NCBI GenBank assembly: GCA_028275105.1
Contig: JAQCNI010000073.1
Location: 1-40,617 of the forward strand
DNA length: 40,617 bases
Direction: 5' to 3'
DNA from: Halorubrum sp.
GTDB lineage: Archaea > Halobacteriota > Halobacteria > Halobacteriales > Haloferacaceae
The notes under the pieces are model-generated. The model was not told where the DNA came from. It saw only the letters and a list, made by a program, of their open reading frames with translations, and ran no database searches. A program made the translations under genes and the position numbers. Below, piece after piece: positions 32,907 to 40,564 of this stretch (position 1 is its first letter; the number at the start of each line of letters is the position of its first letter).

Positions 32907-33712
32907 GACGGGACGGCGAGGGGCCGACTGATGCGACGTTTCGAACCGACCTCGCCGACGACGTCTGTCGATTCCGTCGTGTGAACCGACGGACGCGATT
33001 CCTCTCGACTGGATTCGACGGCGGGACCCGCGTTGCCGACGCCGCCTACAACGTAACCGTGCCGGAGGGGTGGGGAGACGTCGGTCATCGGGACCTCGGC
33101 GCGTACGTCGACGAGCGGGTCGAATCCGCGGGATTCGTCGATGACGGGGCCACTCCTCCCGCACTTCTCACCGGCGTCAAACAGCGCCACGCCCGAATCG
33201 CGCGACTCGACGGCGCGGCCGTCCTCGCCACCGCGGGCGTCTCGAACCCGGCCGCGCTGCCGGTCCCCGATCCGAGAGACGGCGGGGATCAAGCGCCGAC
33301 GGACGACGATCCGCCGGCCGCCGGCGGATCGCCGCCAGTCGGCACCGTCAACCTCCTCGTCGGCGCGAACCGGGTCCTCACGCCCGGCGCGCTCGCGAAC
33401 CTCGTCGCGGTCGCGGCGGAAGCGAAGGCGGCAACGCTGCTCGCGACCGTCGGGGTCCCGGGCACGACGAGCGACGCGGTCATCGTCGGCTGTCCGTCGG
33501 AAACGGGGACGGAAGCCGGACGCCCGGCCGAGTTCTCCGGGTCGGCAACGACGGTCGGCTCGGCGGTCAGGGCATGCGTCCGCGACGCGGTCCACGCCGC
33601 TCTCGTCTCGCGGTACGGGCGGGACTTCGAGACGGCTCCCGAGTCGGTTGCCGACGCCGACCACGGGATCGTAACCGACCGGTTCGCGGACGTTTCGACG
33701 CCGGACCGCTAG
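32903..33712 (+). CDS. cbiZ: Adenosylcobinamide amidohydrolase CbiZ
   Basis: 269 residues. CbiZ pattern: FLSTGFDGGTRVADAAYNVTV at the N-terminus (first 20 residues match), LLTGVKQRHARIARLDGAAV, TVNLLVGANRVLTPGALANL and AKAATLLATVGVPGTTSDAV. It removes the aminopropanol from incomplete corrinoids to give adenosylcobyric acid, a salvage route. A ~35-residue Asp/Pro/Gly-rich insert (DPRDGGDQAPTDDDPPAAGG) sits between strands. ATG overlaps cobD by 4 nt. Its stop converges with the kinase gene (stop bases shared at 33709-33712). Confidence 0.92.
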   Translation: MRRDGEGPTDATFRTDLADDVCRFRRVNRRTRFLSTGFDGGTRVADAAYNVTVPEGWGDVGHRDLGAYVDERVESAGFVDDGATPPALLTGVKQRHARIARLDGAAVLATAGVSNPAALPVPDPRDGGDQAPTDDDPPAAGGSPPVGTVNLLVGANRVLTPGALANLVAVAAEAKAATLLATVGVPGTTSDAVIVGCPSETGTEAGRPAEFSGSATTVGSAVRACVRDAVHAALVSRYGRDFETAPESVADADHGIVTDRFADVSTPDR

Positions 33713-35301
33713 TGGCTCGCCCGGGCCGGCGACGAGTCGAGACCGTCGAAGCGCCCGCCGACGAGGACGTACCCAACCCCCAGCGTCACGCCCCAGACGG
33801 CGTGGGCGACGAGCCCAACACCGGGGAGGTTCGGCAACGGGGCGGGGATTCCGACCGCCCGGAGCCACAGCGGCATGAATAGTCCGGCGGCGCCGAACCA
33901 GAGCACGATCCCCCACCCGAGACCGGCGACTGCTCCCCGGAGCGCCCCGTCGATGCGGTCACGGAGCACCGACGTCGACGCGCCGGCGACGAACAGCAGC
34001 GCGAACACGACGCTGTGGAACAGGTGCGTTATCCAGCCGACTAGCGCGCTCTCGACGCCATACAGCGCGCCGATCACGGGGAGTACGCCGCTCGTCAGCC
34101 AGTAAACTCCGCCCATGATGATCCCCGCGGCGACCCCCGCGACGGCCGCCCGACCGAGGTCGGGATACGGGAGTCCGACCGTGGCCACCGCGGCGTCCGC
34201 GCTCGCTCGCGGGAGCCGGACCGCCACCCGCGTTCCATCTCCGTCCGCATCGGCGACCCGGATTTGCCCGTCGTACTCCCCGACGAGGAGGGAGACGGCT
34301 TGGAGCGCAAACCCGCTGGTCGGGTCGTCGTACTCCGGGAACGATCCCCGTTCGAGGATGTCACGCTGCTTCTCCGGAAGGGGTGTTCCGTCGTCGACGA
34401 CGGTGACGGTCACGGTGTGTCGTTCGACCGTCGTTTCGAATCGGATCCGTTCGGCGTCGCGGACGTCGACCGCGTGTTCGATCAGCCGCTCGAACACGAC
34501 CGGGAGTCGGTCGTCGGCGTCGACCTTCATCGTCTCGTCGGTCGTCTCGTCGGCATCCGTGGCGACGCCGGTATCAACTGCGTCGCCGTGGGCGTCACGG
34601 GTTTCGGCCGCCTCGACGGCGGAGTCGAACGCCCGCGAGAGCCGAACCGGCTCGGCGTCGCGGTTCTCGGCTATCGTTCCGACCCCGTTTACCGTCGACT
34701 CGATCCGGGCGGCGCTCCGTCGGATCGCATCGACCGACCGATCCCGCTCCCCACCCTCATCCCGGAGTAGTTCGGCGTGTCCGTCGACTATCGATGCCGC
34801 GTTCAACACCTCGTGGCGCAGGAGCCGGTTGATGAACTGGGCTCTGTTCGCCCCGCGCATGATGGTCTTCCGTCGGCCGCGCAGCGACGCCTTCCGGTGG
34901 CCGTTGACCATGCCGCCGATCGCGCCTCCGAGGAGGACGTTCGCGATGAGCAGTTGCGTCCCGAGCGCTTCCCCCGCCATGCCCATCCCGGTCGACGCGA
35001 GCGTCACGACCAGTACCGCGGTCATCGCGCCCGTCCCGACCAGACAGCCACGACTGACGTCGGCGACGTACGACGAGTCGAACGCGCCGACCGCGAGCGC
35101 GACGCCGGCGACGGCCAACCCGAGGCCGACGACGAGCGACCCGATGGTCGTGACGACGGGGAGCGTTCCGGCCGAGATGGTCACCGCTTCGGCGACGAAA
35201 AAACGCGTAATCGCGAACCCGAGCCCGGCGACGAGGACGCCCCCGTATCGACCGAACGGATGGTCGGTGCCGGCGAGATCGCCGGGCGTTCCCCGAGACA
35301 T
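33709..35301 (-). CDS. Histidine-kinase-like membrane protein with degenerate ATPase site
   Basis: 530 residues. About four N-terminal membrane helices (~20-135), a phospho-acceptor-type His163 (NRLLRHEVLNAAS), an ATPase-like domain (~255-375) and then a second membrane module of three to four helices (~385-520). The usual N-box asparagine is absent (LPVVFERLIEHAVDVRD), while a G-box-like DDGTPLP and TSGFALQAVSLLVG remain. Haloarchaeal kinases of this type are common, but catalysis here is doubtful. No receiver gene is adjacent. ATG 35301 has a TATA box 27 nt upstream. Confidence 0.82.
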   Translation of the reverse strand: MSRGTPGDLAGTDHPFGRYGGVLVAGLGFAITRFFVAEAVTISAGTLPVVTTIGSLVVGLGLAVAGVALAVGAFDSSYVADVSRGCLVGTGAMTAVLVVTLASTGMGMAGEALGTQLLIANVLLGGAIGGMVNGHRKASLRGRRKTIMRGANRAQFINRLLRHEVLNAASIVDGHAELLRDEGGERDRSVDAIRRSAARIESTVNGVGTIAENRDAEPVRLSRAFDSAVEAAETRDAHGDAVDTGVATDADETTDETMKVDADDRLPVVFERLIEHAVDVRDAERIRFETTVERHTVTVTVVDDGTPLPEKQRDILERGSFPEYDDPTSGFALQAVSLLVGEYDGQIRVADADGDGTRVAVRLPRASADAAVATVGLPYPDLGRAAVAGVAAGIIMGGVYWLTSGVLPVIGALYGVESALVGWITHLFHSVVFALLFVAGASTSVLRDRIDGALRGAVAGLGWGIVLWFGAAGLFMPLWLRAVGIPAPLPNLPGVGLVAHAVWGVTLGVGYVLVGGRFDGLDSSPARASH

Positions 35302-35323
35302 GGGTCAACTGGTTCCGTTTGAG

Positions 35324-35332
35324 GCATAAATG
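35324..35332 (-). promoter_or_regulatory. TATA box for the kinase-like gene
   Basis: Reads catttatgc on the minus strand, centred ~27 nt before ATG 35301. Confidence 0.6.
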
Positions 35333-35385
35333 TACGCGATCGATACTCGACGCTCCCGGTTCGACGGTGCGAAATACCCAACCGA

Positions 35386-36054
35386 TCACTCCCGCGCCCA
35401 CGATCCGTCGATCCGGCCCTCGGCCGCTAGCCTGTGGAGGTGTGCGCGGACCGTTCCACGCGCGAGGTCCTCGACGCCGGTCAGATCCGTCCCGTACGCC
35501 CGCTCAAGGACCGAATCGACGTTTGACGCGCCGGAATGGACGGCCGCAAGGACCCGACGGTCGCGCTCAAGCCGGCGGTCGCGCTCAAGCCGGCGGTCGA
35601 TGAGTCGTTGACAGACCCCGGCCGGATCGTTGATCGGCGGACCGTATCCGGGATACAGCGGGTCGAATCCCGCGTCCCGGATCCGTCTGAGCTCGTCAGG
35701 TACTCGCCGACGTCCCCCGGAACCCCGCCCGACCCCGAACGCGACGTGATCGGGGGCATGGCCCGGCGTGTCGAGAACTCGGACGTCCGACTCCCCGACC
35801 GTGTCGCCGTCGCGGAACGTTTCGTCGGGGGCAATTCCGATAGAATCCGCGAACCGGTCGACGTGGTCCGAATAGGTGTGCGTGGCCGCAATTGCGTCGA
35901 TGCCGTCCTCGGCGATGCCCGCGGTGCCGCGGGTCGCGGACCCACGCACCGCCACCGCGTCGTCGAGTCGGTCGGTGCGGGCGGCCGGATCGATGAGAAG
36001 TCCGCTCACGAGATACGCGTTCGTCGTCCCGACCGGCGACGACTCCGCCGACAT
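35386..36054 (-). pseudogene. Decaying MBL-fold metallohydrolase with winged-helix tail
   Basis: 222 residues, frame intact, but key features are damaged. The metal motif HxHxDH reads HTYSDH (His59, Tyr61, Asp63, His64); the third-strand His99 (TPGHAPDH) is kept. The segment that normally holds the Asp ligand (GD-containing strand) is missing between GVGRGSGG and RRVPDELRR, and the final His motif PGHGP reads PGYGP (Tyr137). A C-terminal helix-turn-helix (~165-222) follows. Tandem LERDRR duplication present. The ATG overlaps the upstream radical SAM stop (TGATG). It may be inactive or recently lost, though other functions of the tail could persist. Confidence 0.7.
35560..35595 (-). repeat. 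Perfect 18-bp tandem duplication in the MBL gene
   Basis: Bases 35560-35577 and 35578-35595 are identical. On the coding strand they give RRLERD twice, in frame. Confidence 0.93.
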
Positions 36055-37886
36055 CAGTCGCCGCGACCGAGCTCCGACCGCGCGTCCGGCCCGGGGCCGG
36101 ATCCGGCCCGCTCGCGGCCCGGGATCGGGACGTCGACGGTTCCGGCAACCGCGAACCGCGAGAGATCGGCGACGCCGGCGTCAACGTCGTCGACCGATCC
36201 ATACGGCCGCCCAACGATGATGTCCCCGGCCACACTCCGGTTGATCCCCGGAACCGTCGTCAGTTCGTCCATCGACGCCGCGTTGACGTCGAGCGGGTAC
36301 GGAACTCCCGTAACCGAACGGTACCCGTGGTCGGTGATCGCCACGTCGATCGCGGTCCCGAGTTCGCGCTCGCCGGGTACCGCGACGAGCAGCGCGTAGG
36401 TCCCGAGTTGACGGCCGAAGGTTTTCCCGTCCTGATGGTACTCGAGGTGGAGATCCGGCAGGACGGTCCCCGGCGGAACGACTCGATCGAGCATCGGATT
36501 GTCGATCGTTTCGCGGACCTCACGTTTGTACGTCTGGAACTGATCCTTGTGCTCTTGGGCGATCTCGGCGCCGGTTTCGGCCATCTCCGTGCCCGCGAAC
36601 GCCATCACCTGTCTGACGTTGATCCGGCGAAGCATCAGCCCCTCGTCGTAGACGCTCCGGAGGAAGCGCTTGTTGTGCTCGTACGTCTCCGGCCGCTCGC
36701 CCATCAACCCGTGGACGAGGTTGATCCCGGGCAGGAGCTTCGGGAGCCGCGGTGAGGCGTCGGGGGCGGTCGAGGGGCCGTAGCGGAGGTCGTCGTTCGG
36801 TCCGGAAACGGCCCCCGGATCGCCGGCGGGCGCGTCGCCCGGCCGCCAGCCCCCCGCCTCGTTGACGACGCGGACGGCTTCCAGACACTCCTCGGCTGTG
36901 ACGAGGAGGTTGTTCTTCGCTTGGACGACTGGATCGGCGGATTCGAGCCCGAACGCGGCCGTGTCTCCGGGGGTGTTGTGCTCGGAGATGACCCGGATCG
37001 CCTCGCGGGAGGCGTCCGGATAGTCCGTAATCGTCACCGGATTCATGTTGTCGAGATGGAGCGTCTCCAGGTCGGGCGCGACCCCGCGGATCCCGCCGTA
37101 CAGCTCGCGAAGTGCGTCGGGGTTTGGCGCCTCGCCGTCGCCACCGAACGCGAGGATGTCGGCCTGTCGGCCGAGCCGAAAGTGTTTCACGCCGCGGTCG
37201 GCCAGCGCGTCGACCTCGTCGACGACGGAGCGCGGCTCGCGGAACGCCGGGTCGCCGTACAGTGGTTCGGTACAGAACGAACAGCGGTACGCACAGCCGC
37301 GGGAGGTCTCCATCTCGCAGATGAGGTAATCCGGGTGGTTCGGGTGCTGGTCGACGACGAACGCACCGGAGTCTGCCCACCGGTCGACCTCCTCGTTGTC
37401 GCGCATCCGGTCCCCGAACCCCTCCAGTTCGTTCGCGACGAGGTCGTGGGCGGCCGCCTCCACGTCGCCCTTCGCGACGAAGTCGTAGTCGAGGTCGTCG
37501 CGCTCGGTCTCCTGTGCGCCGGCATTCTCCTCGCCGACACCGAACCGCACCGGGCCGCCGAGCAGGGTCACTCCATCGGCGGTCCAGCCGAGCTCGCGGA
37601 CCTCGTCGGGCTCGGCCGGGGTCCCGCCGACGTAACTCCCGGGGACGGTCATGCCGCCGACGTAGACGAACAGATCCGCCTCCGCGACGTCGGCGTGTTT
37701 GTTTCGGTCCTCGCGCAGTTCGTCTATCGTGTGGTAGGTGATCGACCCTTCGGGAATCCCGGCATCGACCAGCGCGCCGGCCGTGTACCGCGGGTACGTC
37801 GAGATGTACGGCGGCACCCCGAAGTGCGCCGGCTCGTCGACGTAGCCGTCGACGATGGTGACGGAGAGGTCGTCCGGATCGGTCAT
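36054..37886 (-). CDS. Radical SAM protein with C-terminal helix-hairpin-helix (COG1031 type)
   Basis: 610 residues. An N-terminal cobalamin-binding-like domain (~1-165, VYVGGMTVPGSYVGGTPAEP) is followed by the radical SAM core with Cys198-x3-Cys202-x2-Cys205 (SRGCAYRCSFC), then SPRLPKLLPGINLVHGLMGE and a late HhH motif (LDVNAASMDELTTVPGINRS, ~residue 540). Such HhH bind nucleic acid. The family is widespread in archaea, function unknown. A ~35-residue Pro/Gly/Asp insert (GDAPAGDPGAVSGPNDDLRY) lies near 350. It is transcribed with the MBL gene downstream. Confidence 0.88.
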   Translation of the reverse strand: MTDPDDLSVTIVDGYVDEPAHFGVPPYISTYPRYTAGALVDAGIPEGSITYHTIDELREDRNKHADVAEADLFVYVGGMTVPGSYVGGTPAEPDEVRELGWTADGVTLLGGPVRFGVGEENAGAQETERDDLDYDFVAKGDVEAAAHDLVANELEGFGDRMRDNEEVDRWADSGAFVVDQHPNHPDYLICEMETSRGCAYRCSFCTEPLYGDPAFREPRSVVDEVDALADRGVKHFRLGRQADILAFGGDGEAPNPDALRELYGGIRGVAPDLETLHLDNMNPVTITDYPDASREAIRVISEHNTPGDTAAFGLESADPVVQAKNNLLVTAEECLEAVRVVNEAGGWRPGDAPAGDPGAVSGPNDDLRYGPSTAPDASPRLPKLLPGINLVHGLMGERPETYEHNKRFLRSVYDEGLMLRRINVRQVMAFAGTEMAETGAEIAQEHKDQFQTYKREVRETIDNPMLDRVVPPGTVLPDLHLEYHQDGKTFGRQLGTYALLVAVPGERELGTAIDVAITDHGYRSVTGVPYPLDVNAASMDELTTVPGINRSVAGDIIVGRPYGSVDDVDAGVADLSRFAVAGTVDVPIPGRERAGSGPGPDARSELGRGD

Positions 37887-38039
37887 GTTGAGCCTTCATA
37901 CTCGGTCGAAAGGGAAAACGGGTGCGGAACGTGGGAGTGGAGGGCTGAATGATTCGATCATCCCCCTCGACACGGTCTCCCGCGTCCGGATCGCCGCCCC
38001 CACGCCGTTTAAGCCGTCGCCGACACTACGATGGCATAT

Positions 38040-38195
38040 ATGCCCGCGACGATGGAGGTCAAATGTGAGAGCGACGACTGCGAGCTCGACATGTTCGAGA
38101 ATCACTACACCTACGACGTTCCCGACGACCACGACGTGACGGACCTGACGTGCCCGTACTGCGGCGAGAGCCAACTCGCCGAGATCGAGGTGTAA
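38040..38195 (+). CDS. 51-residue zinc-finger protein (DUF7559-like)
   Basis: Encoded peptide starts MPATMEVKCESDDCELDMFE and ends with TCPYCGESQLAEIEV. Cys9-x4-Cys14 and Cys38-x2-Cys41 make one zinc knuckle; the centre (HYTYDVPDDHDVTD) is acidic. In-frame ATGs at 38031 and 38052 are alternatives; 38040 matches the conserved family start I recall. The Hsp20-like gene begins 5 bp downstream, so they form a pair. TATA-like gtttaagc is ~30 nt upstream. Too short for simple ORF searches, but the Cys pattern and codon use support it. Confidence 0.85.
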   Translation: MPATMEVKCESDDCELDMFENHYTYDVPDDHDVTDLTCPYCGESQLAEIEV

Positions 38196-38199
38196 CATC

Positions 38200-38619
38200 G
38201 TGACACGGATCGTCGACGCTGGACGGTCGATGTTCCAGCGCGCGCTCGAGCGTGTCGGCCGTGGGTGGAGCAAGCTTCAGGAGCGCCGCCCGCTTTCCGC
38301 CGACCTCCTCGAGAGCGACGAGGCGTATCTCGTCGTCTTCGATGCGCCGGCCGTTCGCGGTGAGGACGTCCAAGTGAAGTTCCTCGACCACACCGTCCAG
38401 GTGCGGCTCGACCGGTTTCGCGACTTCTACGACGGGTTCGAGATGGTGTTCCCCGGCCGGGGACTCACCCTGTCGGGGAGTGCCGACCTCCCCGCCGACG
38501 CCAACGTGACCCCGCAGGGCGCAAACGCGACGCTCACCCGGAACGGAACGCTCGAGGTCGAGATTCCGAAGGATGACGCCGCAAGCGACGTGGACGTGGT
38601 CGAGGAAACCGACGATTGA
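38200..38619 (+). CDS. Hsp20-like (alpha-crystallin fold) protein
   Basis: 139 residues. A basic helix N-terminus (MFQRALERVGRGWSKLQERR) is followed by a ~90-residue beta-sandwich (AYLVVFDAPAVRGEDVQVKF, VQVRLDRFRDFYDGFEMVFP, ATLTRNGTLEVEIPK), the usual order of Hsp20/GvpH-like domains. It lacks the C-terminal I-x-I motif, ending in an acidic tail. It starts at GTG, 5 bp after the zinc-finger gene. A chaperone role is expected by fold; target unknown. Confidence 0.82.
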   Translation: MTRIVDAGRSMFQRALERVGRGWSKLQERRPLSADLLESDEAYLVVFDAPAVRGEDVQVKFLDHTVQVRLDRFRDFYDGFEMVFPGRGLTLSGSADLPADANVTPQGANATLTRNGTLEVEIPKDDAASDVDVVEETDD

Positions 38620-38701
38620 GGTCCGCGCCGAGCCGTTCGATTCTGCCCTCAACGGCCGTCTCGTCTTCCGGATCGAGAACCGTCGCCGCGTCCGGAGCGG
38701 C

Positions 38702-38980
38702 CTACGATCCCTCGAAGACCGAGCCCAACCCGGCAAGCAGGACGAATCCGGCCAAGAGCACCTCCGCCACGGAGATCGGCGGTCCGAGCGTAGCGATGAT
38801 TCCGGGATCGGACAGCCCGATCAGCGGGGTTCCGACGAGGACGTTTGAGACGACCGAGAAGAAGAACAGCGAGTAAACGATCTCTATGACGGTCGCGATC
38901 GGCCCCGGGAGAAGAAACGCCGCACCCGCCGTGCCGACGGAGGCGGCCACGATCAGGAGCACCCAACCGGTCGGTCCCAT
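38702..38980 (-). CDS. Small haloarchaeal membrane protein
   Basis: 92 residues, three hydrophobic helices (WVLLIVAASVGTAGAAFLLP, ATVIEIVYSLFFFSVVSNVL, VAEVLLAGFVLLAGLGSVFE). ATG 38980 is set by a TATA-like element 27 nt upstream; the longer frame to 39022 is not supported. Function not recognised. It is convergent with the Hsp20-like gene (82 bp apart). Confidence 0.72.
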   Translation of the reverse strand: MGPTGWVLLIVAASVGTAGAAFLLPGPIATVIEIVYSLFFFSVVSNVLVGTPLIGLSDPGIIATLGPPISVAEVLLAGFVLLAGLGSVFEGS

Positions 38981-39001
38981 GCCGATCCCGTGATGAAGCG
39001 G

Positions 39002-39013
39002 CCGTAATAAGCC
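39002..39013 (-). promoter_or_regulatory. TATA box for the small membrane protein gene
   Basis: Reads ggcttattacgg on the minus strand, centred ~27 nt before ATG 38980. Confidence 0.6.
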
Positions 39014-39058
39014 TGACGACACGGAGGAAGGAACACGGTTGGAGCGACGTTCGGGCCC

Positions 39059-39356
39059 TCACTCCCTTCGGCTCTCGACGGTTATCGCTTCCCGGATCTC
39101 GAGGGACTCGTCGCCGTCGAACCGGCCATCACCCTCGCGATCGTAAACGAGAACCCCGGCAGAGAGCGGTCAAACGCCCGGAACCGTTCCAGCGCACGGT
39201 CGCCGAGCGCGGCGTCGACGCCCGTCTTGTACGAGCGTACACGACGCCAGCCGCCCGCCCCGAACTCCCGTCCGCGAGGCCGCCGCGCTCGGCCAAGTCG
39301 GCCGCGGCGGTGACGCCGACGGCCCCGCCGCCGACGACGGCGACCGAGGGTGAAGA
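39059..39356 (-). pseudogene. Remnant of FAD-dependent oxidoreductase (DAO family)
   Basis: The Rossmann start SVAVVGGGAVGVTAAADLAE (39347 downward) is followed by SSGRAAGVVY, the typical second DAO motif, with the link between them shortened. After that the frame shifts by one base: KTGVDAALGDRALERFRAFD continues the family, then another shift gives GRFDGDESLEIREAITVESR and a stop at 39059. The middle of a ~370-residue enzyme is gone; only ~100 codons remain. No start codon lies in frame close ahead of the Rossmann motif. Nothing else is evident in 39023-39498. Confidence 0.68.
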
Positions 39357-39498
39357 CGGGTCCTCTCGGGAGTCGATACGGTCATTGATCGAAACGTTTC
39401 GGGGAGCGGACAAAAACGGATCGGCGGATCGACGGGCACGGCCAACCGTCTCGGCGAATCGGGATGGGTGCCGACGAACCGCCGATATCCGGCCCCGT

Positions 39499-40350
39499 CT
39501 ACGCGAGGAACGCCTCGATCCCGCGGGCCGGATAGCCGACCACACGGTCGACGCCCGCGTCCCGGAGATCGGCGACGCGCTCGCCGACCGCCTCGGGCGA
39601 CCCGACCAGCGCGAAGTCGCGGGTGGCCGCCGAGAGCACCTCCCGGGTCCGCCCCGTCGCGGTCGCATCAGTCGACTGCGTCCGAGCCTCGGACCCGTTC
39701 TCTACCCCATCCCCGCTTCCGTCGCCGTCGGGAAGCGCACGAGCGACGGGTCGACGGCGGGACACGTACGCGCCGACCGCGTCAAGGACTGCGTCCTCGT
39801 CGTCGGTCAACACCGTCGGGGCGTACACCGCGATCTCGCCGTCGAAGCCGGCGGCCCGGAGCGCCCGAACGTCCCGCTCGGTCGATCGGGAGAGCAGCTC
39901 GAACTGGGTTCCGCCGGCCGCCAGCGCGACCCGCTCGATCCCCTCCGTCCCGACCCAAGCGTCGGGGGCGGTCTCGCGGGCGGCGCCCAATCGCGGGGAG
40001 ACCGCACGTTCGGCCTCCGACTCGTCAAGATATGCCCCGTGACCGGCGACGAGCACGCGGCGCGCGTCGGCCGGGATCCGGTCGAGCAGCGAGTCGTCGC
40101 CGAGGGGGTCGAACCCGTCGGCCCGGACCGGCGTCGTGACGTATAGGGTCGTCGCGGCGGCGAGCGTCGACAGGGTGTCGGCATCCGGGAAATGCTCGCG
40201 GCCCTCGTAGTCGATCGCGACCCGGTTGACCGGGAGGTCGACCGCCCGCGAGACGTCGCACTCGGACGGTTTCACCGCGGCGGCGTCGATTCCGGCCCGG
40301 GCGACCGCCTCGTGGCCGGTGTGACGCTCCTCGTCGCTGCCGGTCAACAC
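39499..40350 (-). CDS. Conserved haloarchaeal protein, TIM-barrel/luciferase-like (DUF7388-like)
   Basis: 283 residues, soluble. It has no obvious signal or membrane segment. The middle repeats beta-alpha pieces (TLYVTTPVRADGFDPLGDDS, RVLVAGHGAYLDESEAERAV, EIAVYAPTVLTDDEDAVLDA) and the C-terminus (DFALVGSPEAVGERVADLRD) resembles F420-dependent luciferase-like enzymes, so a barrel is likely. A Ser/Thr/Asp-rich insert lies near residue 210-235. Function unknown; the DUF assignment is tentative. It starts at GTG 40350; no clear TATA box at the right distance. Confidence 0.75.
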   Translation of the reverse strand: MLTGSDEERHTGHEAVARAGIDAAAVKPSECDVSRAVDLPVNRVAIDYEGREHFPDADTLSTLAAATTLYVTTPVRADGFDPLGDDSLLDRIPADARRVLVAGHGAYLDESEAERAVSPRLGAARETAPDAWVGTEGIERVALAAGGTQFELLSRSTERDVRALRAAGFDGEIAVYAPTVLTDDEDAVLDAVGAYVSRRRPVARALPDGDGSGDGVENGSEARTQSTDATATGRTREVLSAATRDFALVGSPEAVGERVADLRDAGVDRVVGYPARGIEAFLA

Positions 40351-40564
40351 GCGGTCTCACCCGTCGTGTGCCGGCCGTCCCTCGTCGCTGTTCGGCGGTC
40401 GATGCTTCCGGGATCGGCCGAGATATCGGTGTTCACGGGTGACTCCTCGTTACCGTTGCGGAACGCGATCCATCGCCTGTGTGGCCATTACGAATGATCG
40501 TATCCGCCAGTGGATATTAAACCCGTCGCGGTGCGGCAATGTTGCGTGTCAGTTCCGATCCTCC
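40351..40564. other. Intergenic region with an AT-rich TATA-like stretch
   Basis: A single AT-rich patch (gatattaaaccc, near 40514-40525) reads as a possible TATA box on either strand. I see no gene in this stretch. Confidence 0.45.

Noticed and set aside
40453..40488. Twelve-codon minus-strand leader peptide (ATG 40488) before the gene at 40350
   Set aside because: Suitably placed TATA-like element ~30 nt upstream, but too short to support as a gene.
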